Below, one piece after another: positions 10,607 to 20,150 of a stretch of DNA of 23,229 nucleotides. Origin of the DNA: Welwitschia mirabilis (taxonomy: Eukaryota > Gnetophyta > Gnetopsida > Welwitschiales); the NCBI GenBank assembly GCA_051453625.1, contig JBOZIK010000001.1, positions 178,300,726 to 178,323,954 on the forward strand. The letters are read 5' to 3'. The translations under genes were made by a program, and so were the position numbers. Position 1 is the first letter of the stretch. The number at the start of each line of letters is the position of its first letter. The notes beneath the pieces were generated by a model, which was not told where the DNA came from, searched no databases, and saw nothing but the letters and a program-made list of their open reading frames with translations.

Positions 10607-10789
10607 GGAGATGTCCAACTTAAAAATTTTAATGACTTGTGAAGTATAACCACCAAGGTCATTCAAATGAATGAGTTAGTTATGCCCAAGGCTTCATAGT
10701 TTGCCAAGTAGAGCGTCCTAAGATTTCAACCTACAATCTTTTGAAATGGAGAATGAGTGCCTTACCAACTAGAATGCCACCTCATTAGC
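10607..10789 (-). mobile_element. tRNA-derived SINE, copy 2
   Basis: Read on the minus strand from 10789 it begins GCTAATGAGG. An A-box-like GTGGCATTCTAGTTGG follows (10765-10780 on the plus strand), then TAAGGCACTCATTC and a B-box-like GGTTGAAATC (10722-10731). The A-to-B spacing of about 35-45 bases is that of a tRNA gene. It aligns along its full length with 3314-3599. The closing block is AAAATTTTTAAGTTGGACATC; similarity to copy 1 stops near 10607. The stretch 10440-10606 next to it could be LINE 3' UTR or a further SINE tail. It is not a functional tRNA: there is no cloverleaf 3' half that I can fold. Confidence 0.6.
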
Positions 10790-12640
10790 AAAATTAGTTT
10801 TAATGAATAATGGTTTGATAAAACAAATAGGTGGTGTATTTTATCTTTTAAGATTAATTTTTATTGTTAAACCTTAGGAATATTACATAACATTAGAAAG
10901 CTCTCTCGATAGAAGGAATTTCCTTATGCAAAAACATCAACATGTTGAGAAAATAAATTAAACCTGTTATTATGCCTTTAGCTTATTATTTGAATTTTAG
11001 ATATTATAAAAATAAATCTATCATCTTAACATATTCTCTTATAGATGGAAAAAGTCTTGTATCTTTTGAATATTTATTACATTTCCTAAGTATGACAATG
11101 CTTATTAGCAAGATTACTTCATTGCAATGTAGCTTTAGCCATTTTTAGAGGTCTTAAGGGGATAAGGAAAAAAAAATGGAATATAATCTCCACCAAGCTA
11201 AAGAAAGGATTGAAGCTTTAGAGAGTAAAGACCAATTCTCAAAATTACCCATCTTGGACAAAATAGCTTATAGCTGACAATGAGGAACTACTTATCCAAA
11301 GCAGACCTATCATGATTCCTAATGAAGAATTAGCTATTAAGGCTTTTGGAGAATTAATCTTTTAGGAATCCATAAGATAAGCTTGTTAAGATAATTAATA
11401 AGCAAGCACACCACATAAAATTTCTTAATAGTAAGTTATTCTTTATTAGATGCATTCCAGAAAATGGAGTTTGGAATAGTGCCTCTTATGTGTAATTAGA
11501 GCACAATGGTTAACTTACAAGAAAGACATTAAGAAAATAATAGAATAGGCTTTAGTATGAACGATAGATGTCTTATCTATGCTTTTTGGTTATCATGCAT
11601 AAAAATATTAAGGCATATGAAAATGGTTAATCAAGATCTTTTCATGAAACCTCTTAGCACCTTCACATGTTAATGTACCTTGAGAAAAATACTAGAAGTC
11701 TTTTAAATGTTACATGAAGTGTCAAGGCACATGCAAATGGTTTACTAAGATCTTTTCATCAAACCTCTTGGCATTAACGGAGGTTATTTGATATTCATAT
11801 GGGTAATATAATAAGGTAATAAAATCTTATAAGATCACATTACGTCATGTTGGACTTTAATATTTTAGAAGGCTATGACAAATGTCATGAGACCTCATAG
11901 TAGACTATAGATATTTTAAATGAACAACCACCATGATATTTACCAGAAAGAGTGTTGTTGCGAAAGTGTGCAAAGTAGACATTAATGCAATTAAAAAACG
12001 AAGTATAAGGCCCTCTAAGATCCTTTGGTTACCAATGTTATGAATTAATGGGAAAAAAGAAATAAAAATGGGATCATAACATAAATTCTATGAAGAGGTT
12101 GCATAAATGATTATTTAATACCAAAAACACTCAAATCCTTGATATATAAAAATTAATGATTAATGAGCATATAGATAAATAGCATAAAAAACTATCACAT
12201 GAAGATTACCCAATTTCTCCTTTCTTTTATTTCTGTCATTTTTCTTTTTTGGTTAGATTTTCTTTCTCATTTTAAACTTTGCTTCATAAAGAGATTTTTC
12301 TTATTATCTCTATTTTTTAATTAAAAAAAGACAAAAAGATTTTTAAATGATTTTGATTTGTTTTTCGTATACATATTTTACTGTCTTAATTCAATATATA
12401 AATGTATTTCCTTTTATTATATCACTAAGTTAATTCATGAAAAACCATATCTCACTTACTAAGGTAATGAATCTATGAAACCTGAGGAAAACCAGTAGTG
12501 AACTCTTATCCTCAGGAAAGCTAGTAGTTAAGTCTTGCCCTCTTTGAAATTAACACCAAAAGTAAAAACTAGGCATATGATTCATACCCAAAATATTAAA
12601 ACCTGAGCCAAACACAACTTCAATCTCCTATAGACATTTG
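10790..12640. other. Degenerate intergenic DNA with a diverged direct repeat
   Basis: No gene is recognised. A 52-base stretch at 11610-11661 recurs at 11724-11775 with nine mismatches (about 83% identity), offset 114 bases. A short open stretch near 11275-11350 (NEELLIQSRPIMIPNEELAIKAFGEL) has protein-like composition but matches no family I know. The rest is AT-rich with stops in every frame. Confidence 0.5.
11610..11775. repeat. Imperfect direct repeat pair, 52-base units
   Basis: Units 11610-11661 and 11724-11775 share AAGGCA, ATGG, AAGATCTTTTCAT and AAACCTCTT in the same order, with nine substitutions and no gap. Origin unknown; it could be a relic of a tandem repeat inside an old transposon. 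Confidence 0.7.
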
Positions 12641-12840
12641 CCATCTCTTATCCGCGTGTCCAGGTAGGGGTATTAAAGCGTAGCATCCAAGTAAAAACGA
12701 CGACCTGTGTTTAGATAGGGCATTTGTGGGGATTGAATGAGAAACCCCACCACCTTCATTTAATATATTTATGTGGGCGCGAGTCATTAATATTATAAAA
12801 TAGTTAAATGTACACTCAATTTGAATTCACTTTACATTCT
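12640..12840 (+). promoter_or_regulatory. Putative promoter of the GHR1-like gene
   Basis: Composition shifts from AT-rich to mixed about 0.7 kb before the coding start. A TATA-box candidate, TATAAAA, is at 12794-12800 and would place transcription start near 12825-12835. A CCGCGT at 12652-12657 fits the VCGCGB core bound by CAMTA calmodulin-binding transcription factors, although such a 6-mer also occurs by chance. I saw no ACGTG (ABRE) core here, despite the ABA role of the Arabidopsis relative. A GTGGGG/CCCCAC inverted repeat lies at 12726-12750. All of this is motif reading without expression data. Confidence 0.35.
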
Positions 12841-13518
12841 GCAAGTGCCGGCCGTCAAATGGGAAACGCTGTTTTATTTGGTTTGTCTGTTAGCTTGGCG
12901 GGCATTTTCGTTGAAGTTTGCGTCAGTCCTCCTGCAAAATCCGTGAAATGCGCTTGCGATGANNNNNNNNNNTCAAACATGAAATGAAATGAAGTGAGCA
13001 GCGGAGTAGGAAAGTAAACCCTCGTTCCATCCGTAAAGTTTCGATTTGCGCTTTCCAGCTGCAGGTTATTGCTACTACTGTTCGGTTTTGTGTTTTCGTT
13101 TTCTTTGCTGCACTCTTTGTTGTTTCTTTACTCTTATTTTCGGATGCTTCGTAGATGCGTTCAAGCTTTAAAAGATTTGGTTGTACTTGGTTTTTGAGCG
13201 TAAGTATGTTGTTGTGAGCACGGAATGTACGCTTTGTTAGGAAATGTGCTGTGTTGACATTCTGAAAATGTTTGTTCGGCGTTCTGTGCGTAAAGATGTG
13301 CATGCGAAGAATCGGACGTTTGAAGTCTTAGTGAAACGTTATTATTCTTTTGACTTTGCAACTGTCTAGAATGGAATGATTCTTGTCGAGAACCCTGGAT
13401 GCTTTGTCAACGAGCTTAGCTTTGTGCTTAGATCGTGACTACATCTTTATGCCCACGAATCGCTTGTGAAACGGATAAAAGTTCTTTAATGATCACTCAA
13501 GAGATTAGCTCTGTCAAA
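12830..13518 (+). promoter_or_regulatory. Long 5' leader rich in upstream ATGs; may contain a leader intron
   Basis: Between the TATA candidate and the chosen start I count more than a dozen ATGs. The main uORFs are 12859 (35 codons up to a 10-N gap), 12979/12984/12989 (three overlapping Met-Lys-stop units, one per frame), 13144-13197 (17 aa), 13206-13217 (3 aa), 13225-13257 (10 aa), 13244-13369 (41 aa), 13296-13331 (11 aa), 13376-13438 (20 aa) and 13449-13469 (6 aa). A consensus 5' splice site, GTAAGT, sits at 13200-13205, with TTAG or CTAG acceptor candidates ending at 13331, 13369, 13419 and 13431. A leader intron would remove many of the uATGs. Alternatively, the transcription start lies further downstream. 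Confidence 0.45.
12963..12972. other. Assembly gap, 10 N, in the leader
   Basis: Ten Ns interrupt the leader within the uORF that starts at 12859, so the length and end of that uORF are unknown. Confidence 0.97.
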
Positions 13519-16500
13519 ATGGAAATGAGGCCAAGTTGGATAAACTGTTTTTGTTTTCTCAGAATAGTAATCTTGAGTATTTTATTTTGCTGCGGTAAAG
13601 TTGTGTGTCTTTCAGAGGATGTGCAAGTCCTCCTTGAGTTTAGAAAAGGAATCCGAGGAGATCCTCACGACAACGTGCTTACTTCATGGAAGAAGACTTC
13701 AGTGGATTCTGATGGTTGCCCTGTTTCGTGGCACGGTATTGGTTGTAGTAATGGCATGATCACCGGAATAGACCTAAGTAATCTCAATCTTTTTGGAGAG
13801 GTCAAGCTTGGCCTCTTGAGCAAACTTAAAATGCTTCAATACTTAATTGTGTCCAACAATTCTCTGACGGGAGAGCTACCAAGAGAACTAGGACGTTTCA
13901 AGCCTGCGAAGTTGATTGATCTTTCGGATAATTCGTTTCGCGGTACCATTCCTGAGGAAATCAGTGGCATGCAAAGTATTCAGAATCTGTCCATCTCGGG
14001 GAACAAAATTACTGGAGATATTCCCGTTTCCATTGGCGAAATGAGCTTCCTCCAAAGCTTGGATTTGAGCAGAAATTCTCTTTCTGGACGAATTCCTCAT
14101 GCTATTAGAAACCTTCAGCATCTAGTTTCTCTCAATCTCTCGTCGAACGTGTTAGGAGGACATCTGCCAGGAGGTCTAGATAAGCTTGTGAAATTAAAGA
14201 GTTNNNNNNNNNNTAACTTTTCTGGTCCCGTTGATTCGGTAATGCTGCACCTTTCGGATGCACGGTACATTGACATAAGCTGCAACAATTTCTCAGGGGT
14301 ACTTCCATGGAAGTTGCTAGTTATATCCAGTTTAACTCAGTCTCTTAATTACTTGAATCTCAGCGGTAACTTGCTAACTGGATCGTTGGTAACTGAAGAT
14401 GCTTTACCTCTCTTTGAAAATCTTAAGGTCTTGGATATGAGCAACAATCAGTTGACAGGGCCACTTCCAGCTTTTCATTTTGCCTACGCTCTAGAGATTA
14501 TACGCCTGCGAAATAACAAATTTCAAGGATTCATACCATTTAATCTTTTGGCCAGAGATGCTTCTATCTTGACCGAACTCGATCTCAGCTGTAATAATTT
14601 ATCAGGTAATTCTTTACGCCGATATTTGATTAAACAAATTTTAGGTTTATTATTCAAAATCGTTTTGGACTATGCGTGTTTCCTTGGGCCAGTACTCTGT
14701 GAATTATCCCGTTAAGATTGATATTTGTTAATCAAACACATTTGACAGAGGGAGACACAAATATACATAGCGAAAGTTACCCTCTTTCTTTTAAATTGCA
14801 TGTATGGTGGCAGGTTCAGTCGGAGTAGTTTCATCAACCAATCTCAAGGTTCTCAATGTTTCATCAAATTCACTCTCTGGTCCATTGCCTCCAACGCTGG
14901 GAAGTTGTGCCGTTTTGGATCTAAGCAATAACCTATTGTCTGGAAACTTATCGGTGCTACAAACGTGGGGCAATGATTTGGAGCATATCGATTTAAGTTG
15001 CAATCGACTAACAGGGCCATTACCAAATGAGACTTCGCAATTTTTGCGCCTGACATACCTGAATCTATCCCACAACGGCCTTGTGGGTCCGCTTACTCCT
15101 GCATTTGGAAACTATTCTAAGCTTTATGTACTTGATCTAAGTTCTAATCATCTAAGCGGAACACTTCTACCTAGTCTCTTCACTTCCCCTACTTTGGCTT
15201 ATCTGCGCCTGTCGAATAACAACTTTACAGGAGACCTCCCTTTGCAAAAGACACTGCCAGCAAGTTCTACTTCGACTCGGATAGAGTACCCTTTGATTCA
15301 ATACTCCTATCTGGAATCGCTGGAACTTTCTGCAAATCGGTTGGGTGGTCAGTTACCAAAAGAAATTGGTCTTCTGAGCTCTCTAAAGGTACTGGATCTC
15401 AGCAGAAATGTCTTAGAAGGAACAATTCCTAGTGAAATTGAGGAACTTGATATGCTTGTGTATCTGAATCTTTCATCCAACCATTTAACTGGTAAAATTT
15501 TCAGCCATTTTGCAACGAGCTTGAAGACGTTAGATGTGTCCTACAACAATTTATTTGGGATTATACCACATAGCTTAAGGCGGTTCAACGAGTCCTCATT
15601 TCATCCAGGCAATACAAAACTAATTTATCCAGATCTTTCTCCAAACAACCACGTTGCTAATGTGGAATCGAAAAGTCCTTACGCAAAGCGTTTAAAATCA
15701 GGTGTCATAGCTGCATTGGTTGTAGGGTGCTCGACTATAGTTTTATTTCTCATTGTTGGTGTCTTCTTCTTGCTTCACAGGAGAAGTTTAAAAAGTGAGG
15801 AGACTGATAAACATTCACGGATTGGGAACAGTTCTGCTCAGCAAGATCCTGAAGAAAAAGATTCTTCATATTCCAAGCATGCTGGCACATATAAGAGCTT
15901 TAACCATGTACCTCCTATTCCCTTGACGTTTTCTGCAGAAGAGCTCATAACCTCTGCAAAAGATAGGCATATAATTGGTTTTAAAGGCCCTGTCACTGAA
16001 TCTTCTTTGCACCTGCAATGGATATCTGATGTAAATGATCTGTATACTAGAAAGCTGAGTGGTTCAGCTCTTTCGCCTCCAACGAATAAGTGGCCTTCTC
16101 CGGGATCAAACAGTCACTTCTCTTCTTCGCCACGTTCTGACTGCTCATCCACGCCAGATCGCCCTGTCATATTAAAGGTATGTTCACCGGATCGCTTGGC
16201 CGGGGAGCTACATTTTCTTGACGTGTCCCTTAAGGTTACCACTGAAGAGCTTTCCCGGGCACCTGCGGTAGTTCTGGGTAGAAGTACCCATGGTACTTCC
16301 TATAAAGCAACGCTTGATAACGGCCATATGCTAACTGTAAAATGGCTGAGGGAAGGTGTGGCAAAGGAAAGAAAAGATTTTGGAAAAGAGATTAAGAAAT
16401 TGGGTAGCCTAAAGCATCCAAATATAATCTCCTTGAGGGGGTATTATTGGGGACTTAACGAACATGAGAAGCTGATTCTTTACGATTACACCATCCCAGG

Positions 16501-17243
16501 GAGTTTGGCAGGCCATCTCTATGGTAAGATTCTTCTTCTTAGTTTTTACTATTCACCGTTGCCTAATTTGCAGAACCTTGAAAACCGAACTGTACTTCTA
16601 AGGCATAAATATATTTTTCTGGTTACCCTGGCAAGTGACTGTTATATATATTGACGCAGAAAAAACAGGCAGAAAGATTCCAGTCCTTTCCTGGAACGAG
16701 CGTCTACGACTTGCAAGAGATATAACGCGGGGGATTTTGTATTTGCATAATGAGAAAGGCTTTCCTCACGGTAACTTGAAGGCAACAAACGTCATCCTAG
16801 AAGGTCCAAAACTGAATGGAAAGCTAGCGGATTATGGTCTGCATCGGCTGATGACAGATTCAGGGGTTTCAGAACAAATACTAAGCTCTGGTGTCCTTGG
16901 ATATGGGGCTCCAGAGCTGACTAATGCTAAGAAACCAAAGCTATCATTCAAGTCTGATATTTATGCTTTTGGTGTGATTTTATTAGAGATTATAACAGGG
17001 AGAAGTGCAAGTGACATAGAATCAGGTAGCATCGGCGTCGTTGACTTTACCGAGTGGGTCAGGCAGTTAGCTACTGAAGGAAGAGCAGCGGAGTGTCTGG
17101 ACGCCGCGATGTTGATGGGTGAAGGAGAATCCCCAAAAGGTTTCCTTGATGTACTGTCAGTTGCCCTTGATTGCATAAAACCAGAGACAGAGAGACCTGG
17201 AATACAAGCAGTCTACGAAAATCTGACTTCAATAACTGCTTAG
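13519..17243 (+). CDS. GHR1-like: GHR1-like LRR receptor-like pseudokinase (three exons)
   Basis: Exons 13519-14605, 14814-16523 and 16660-17243, about 1126 aa. Signal peptide residues 1-32 (hydrophobic FCFLRIVILSILFCC); LRR N-cap with the CPVSWHGIGC pair near 67-76; roughly 20 LRRs to about 625; one membrane helix about 659-683; a basic stop-transfer (HRR); an acidic, Ser-rich juxtamembrane of about 160 residues with SPDRLAGELHFLD; then the kinase fold from about 845. K872 (VKW) and E888 are kept, but HRD is HGN (969-971), so the catalytic Asp is lost, and DFG is DYG (990-992). LSRAPA, LGRSTHGTSYKATLDNG, LRGYYWG, PHGNLKATN, YAFGVILLEIITGR and ERPGI match GHR1 (At4g20940) better than its paralogue At5g10020. 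In Arabidopsis GHR1 acts at the guard-cell plasma membrane in ABA/H2O2 signalling to SLAC1. Start 13519 has an AAA-ATG-G context; the in-frame ATG at 13489 is weaker. Orthology is inferred from recalled family sequences. Confidence 0.9.
14204..14213. other. Assembly gap, 10 N, inside an LRR of exon 1
   Basis: The Ns keep the reading frame but fall two residues short of the 24-residue LRR spacing: after KLKS the consensus needs six residues (LDLxxN) before NFSG, while the gap leaves four. The flanking T on each side fits a Leu (TTR) and an Asn (AAT) codon. Confidence 0.9.
14606..14813 (+). other. Intron 1 of the GHR1-like gene (208 bases, phase 1)
   Basis: Donor TCAG|GTAATT, acceptor GGTGGCAG|GTTCAG. 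Joining 14605 to 14814 rebuilds a Gly codon and a continuous LRR reading NNLSGSVGVV. The intron contains stops in the continuing frame (the first ends at 14715) and a pyrimidine-rich stretch CCTCTTTCTTTT about 20 bases before the acceptor. Confidence 0.88.
16524..16659 (+). other. Intron 2 of the GHR1-like gene (136 bases, phase 1)
   Basis: Donor CTATG|GTAAGA, acceptor TTGACGCAG|AAAAAA. Splicing 16523 to 16660 restores GHLYEKTGRKIP, matching the kinase N-lobe to C-lobe linker of the family. Read-through meets a TGA just before the acceptor. Confidence 0.88.
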
Positions 17244-18240
17244 GATTTCGCTCTTGTATACGAACTTTGGAAATCTTATGCCTTGTAAGATTTCAATTTG
17301 TTTGATAGAAACTGTATGTCTATAGGAGAAGTCTAAGGTGGGTACGGGGAATTCATTCCTACTTAGGTTTCACACAAAATTTTAAGTAAGAAGCACTAAT
17401 TGTAAGCTTTTAAGGTTCCTTGATTATACAACAGATTGGGCAGCTTGTTGACTACTTGAATGGAGCTTGGGAGGTTTTTTCCTCAAATTCTCGTCCTTTC
17501 TCTCTCTCTCTCTCTTCCCCTCCATTTTTTTAATCTTTTGAAACTCGTCCTGTCCATTGATCTTTTCTCCTTTTTGTTATGGTTTAATCAATATAGTATT
17601 TCCGAAGATCTTTTGCTGCACAAGCAAGCTTCCCGCTCTTTCTTGTACCACCTTCAGGAGGGAATCAGAGTATATTTGAAAAAGGAGGAACGCAATATTT
17701 CCTTGTTTTTCTTCCACTTCAAATGATTACTGAAGTTTGTTCATCTATCTTGATCTAAAGGTAATTCAAGACAACACAGTTTGCTTAGATAATTATTGGA
17801 TTGTTCGGATGCAGTTCTGTAGCTTGCTTAACACAATGGTAAAAGTAGATCAAAATACAAAAGCACCTTTCTGTGCAACAGTAAGAAATGCCACAGCACT
17901 ACCGCCGAGTTCTTTCCGGTATTATCAGTAACATGCCAATTTTTTTGGCATCTCGACTAGCACTGCCCGTGTCGAAAGCCCTTTTGTAAAGCTGGTTGAA
18001 TCATTTAAGAAATCATGAGCCTAGCTCCCACTATTTTCTCCCTGCTTGCCACTGTTAAGCCCTGCTGCACTTGGATTAGGCAATCCTACCTTGAAAATTT
18101 AGCTTGTCTCCATTCTGTGGCTTATGCGTACGAAAGCGCTTGCTCACATACATTTAGAAATGTCATGGGTTGTCCAAACACTCGCATCATAAGTACAAAG
18201 AAGAAAAAGCTTTTCTGCAATAACAAACCATGACATAACT
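17244..18240 (+). other. 3' flank of the GHR1-like gene: probable 3' UTR then unassigned DNA
   Basis: The first few hundred bases after the stop at 17241-17243 presumably include the 3' UTR. I see no unambiguous AATAAA signal. A (TC)8 microsatellite lies at 17499-17515. Open stretches at 17460-17726, 17737-17931 and 18015-18233 give no recognisable protein. The composition is less AT-rich than the surrounding intergenic DNA, so an unrecognised exon or a longer transcript cannot be excluded. A short hairpin, ATGCCAA/TTGGCAT, is at 17933-17951. Confidence 0.45.
17499..17515. repeat. (TC)8 microsatellite
   Basis: Uninterrupted TC dinucleotide run inside a pyrimidine-rich tract about 250 bases after the receptor stop codon. 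Confidence 0.9.
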
Positions 18241-20150
18241 TTGTTATTGTTTTCTACACTGAGCTTCATGATGTCTTTTTACTAATAACATGTCGACTCT
18301 TTGCATACTCGGGTGAGATGATAGTCATGTGAGGGTTGCGAAATCATTTAGCTAGCCTTTTCTTTTATGGCCGAGCGTTCACATTTTTCCTACGATATTG
18401 GATTCTATCGTATCTAACATTTTTCTTGTTTCTCTTCCAAAGGAATCATCAAAGAAGCAAATTTGATTTAATAATTTGCCATTAAAAAACAAGTCACATC
18501 TTGTCTTCTAAATTATATATGTAATTAAGCTAAGTATGTTTATTTTAAAAACATAATTTAGCATATAATATTGTTGTTCTGACAACTCAATTACTAAACT
18601 ATCCTAACTTAAACTTTTCAAATTGAAGAGCCTTATTTAATTTGTAAAAGAACATTCCATCTCTTCTTTTGTGGCCGATTGTCATGGCTTTTTTGACTTT
18701 TTAATGGCTCTTAAAAATACGTTAATGCATTTTGTCTTTAACTATGGTTGAGGAGGAAAACACACTATTTAACCTTTTGCATATAGCTCCTTCCTTGTTT
18801 ATTTTTAAGAGTCTGTTTGCTTTACTTTACATGCATTCTCAAATGTGCCTCATATTGGTCCTCTTCTTTAAACTTCTTTAATAGGAGATCCACCTCAACT
18901 TGTTTCCATGGGCCTTCACAAAGAAAAGAAGACCTAGCACCTTTGGAGTATTCGTTAATTTCTTCTTGCAAATAAGGTTGCAAGATTGCATTTCTCATAG
19001 TATCGCAAGAGCTACTAAAACTTAGTTACACCCAAAAGTAAATGTAGGAAAGAAGCTATTTTGTTTTGGGATATTCAAAGGCAACTTTTTCCATGCTATT
19101 GTCTAATCAATTATTCTATATGGTTATTCAATTTGGGCTCTTTTTTTAGCAACTACATAATGAAGGGAGGAAAATATAAGATATTGAAAGGTCGAAAAGA
19201 ATTTAAAGTGAAAGAATAATTTAATATTGTACTTCTAAAAGTTGACTTCATGCCTTTGTAAGTAAAAGCAATTTGTCAGTCTCTTGTATGGGCTCAAAAT
19301 CTTGCAAATTCTACCAATGATAAAGTTTTTCAGAGATATTTACCAATGATAAATTAAATAAGTAATGATAGATGTAATAGCAAAAATGCAACATCGTAAA
19401 GGAAAATTTCAATCAGGCTCTAAATGAATTTGGAAAGTAGTCAAACAAAAGCAGTTTATAGGATGTGATAGAATGCAAATGGGAAGAAATAATTTTATTT
19501 GAGTAATATTAGGGAAGGAATTTCTACAAAACCAACTAATCTCTTCAAATTTCTTGAGAGAAGCATACTTGTAGACCTTGTATCCAAAATGTTGTTGAAA
19601 ATAAGATAACATTTTTCTTTAATGTTGCAAATTGAGAGTACATGAGACAAATCGAACGTTAAAGTCACCTGTCACTTAAGAATTCTTTTTTCATCCCCTC
19701 TCTAATTGATGAAAATTTCCAAGTTCATGTCATGTACATTTCTCCTATTCAATAAACCCCTAGGGTCTTTTATGAGCATAAAACAATATTCAATTCCAAT
19801 TTTACATGAGGCAATCAAAGGTCTTGAGAAGATCATATCTCCTTAGTCATCCACTCCACAACCATCCAATTAGGACTGCCCTCGAAAATTTTTACATGTC
19901 TTTGGGAGTCTATATAGTATCTGACTTGATGAATTACAGTTAAGAGGATCTAAAAAACTTATACTTAAAAAAAGAATCTATCAAACAAACTTTGGAAATT
20001 TTACACAAATATTTTGGAATTAATCTAACCTTAAGAAAAGCTAAAGTTAGATTAATTCCATTTTAGCTTTTCATCAAAAAATACTTTTAAGCAATGACAA
20101 ATGTGTTATGTTAACTATCTTCATGTAAATTCATTGTTCACACCTATAAC
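18241..20150. other. AT-rich intergenic DNA, no gene recognised
   Basis: No coding similarity that I trust on either strand. On the minus strand this is where the RT and RNase H of the Copia element at 20150-21480 should lie, but I could not recognise them, so that part is deleted, replaced or too decayed. TACCAATGATAAA occurs twice, at 19312-19324 and 19341-19353. A nested inverted repeat occupies 20015-20071. Confidence 0.5.
20015..20071. repeat. Nested, overlapping inverted repeats
   Basis: A perfect 15-base arm at 20015-20029 pairs with 20046-20060 (TGGAATTAATCTAAC against its reverse complement; 16-base spacer). A second perfect 10-base arm at 20036-20045 (AAAAGCTAAA) pairs with 20062-20071. 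The second arm starts inside the loop of the first hairpin, so the two stems are mutually exclusive. The simplest origin is a local inverted duplication. Confidence 0.85.

Noticed and set aside
10607-10789. Functional tRNA gene on the minus strand
   Set aside because: A- and B-box-like motifs are present but there is no acceptor stem or T-arm pairing, and the full repeat is shared with 3314-3599, so SINE is the better call.
12923-13361. Minus-strand open frames opposite the leader
   Set aside because: They overlap the plus-strand leader, cross an N gap and match nothing.
14791-15075. Minus-strand open frames inside the LRR exon
   Set aside because: Antisense shadows of a well-supported coding exon.
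17933-17951. Hairpin ATGCCAA/TTGGCAT with a T-rich loop, considered as a terminator or small RNA precursor
   Set aside because: Only seven base pairs in a plant nuclear context; intrinsic terminators do not apply and it is far too short for a miRNA precursor.
17460-18233. Three consecutive open frames after the receptor gene, possible exons of another gene
   Set aside because: No domain, no convincing shared splice sites and no codon bias; kept only as unassigned 3' flank.
19850-19885. Minus-strand VDD followed by GDM, considered as the Copia RT YVDDM motif
   Set aside because: No flanking RT motifs in any frame, so it is treated as coincidence.
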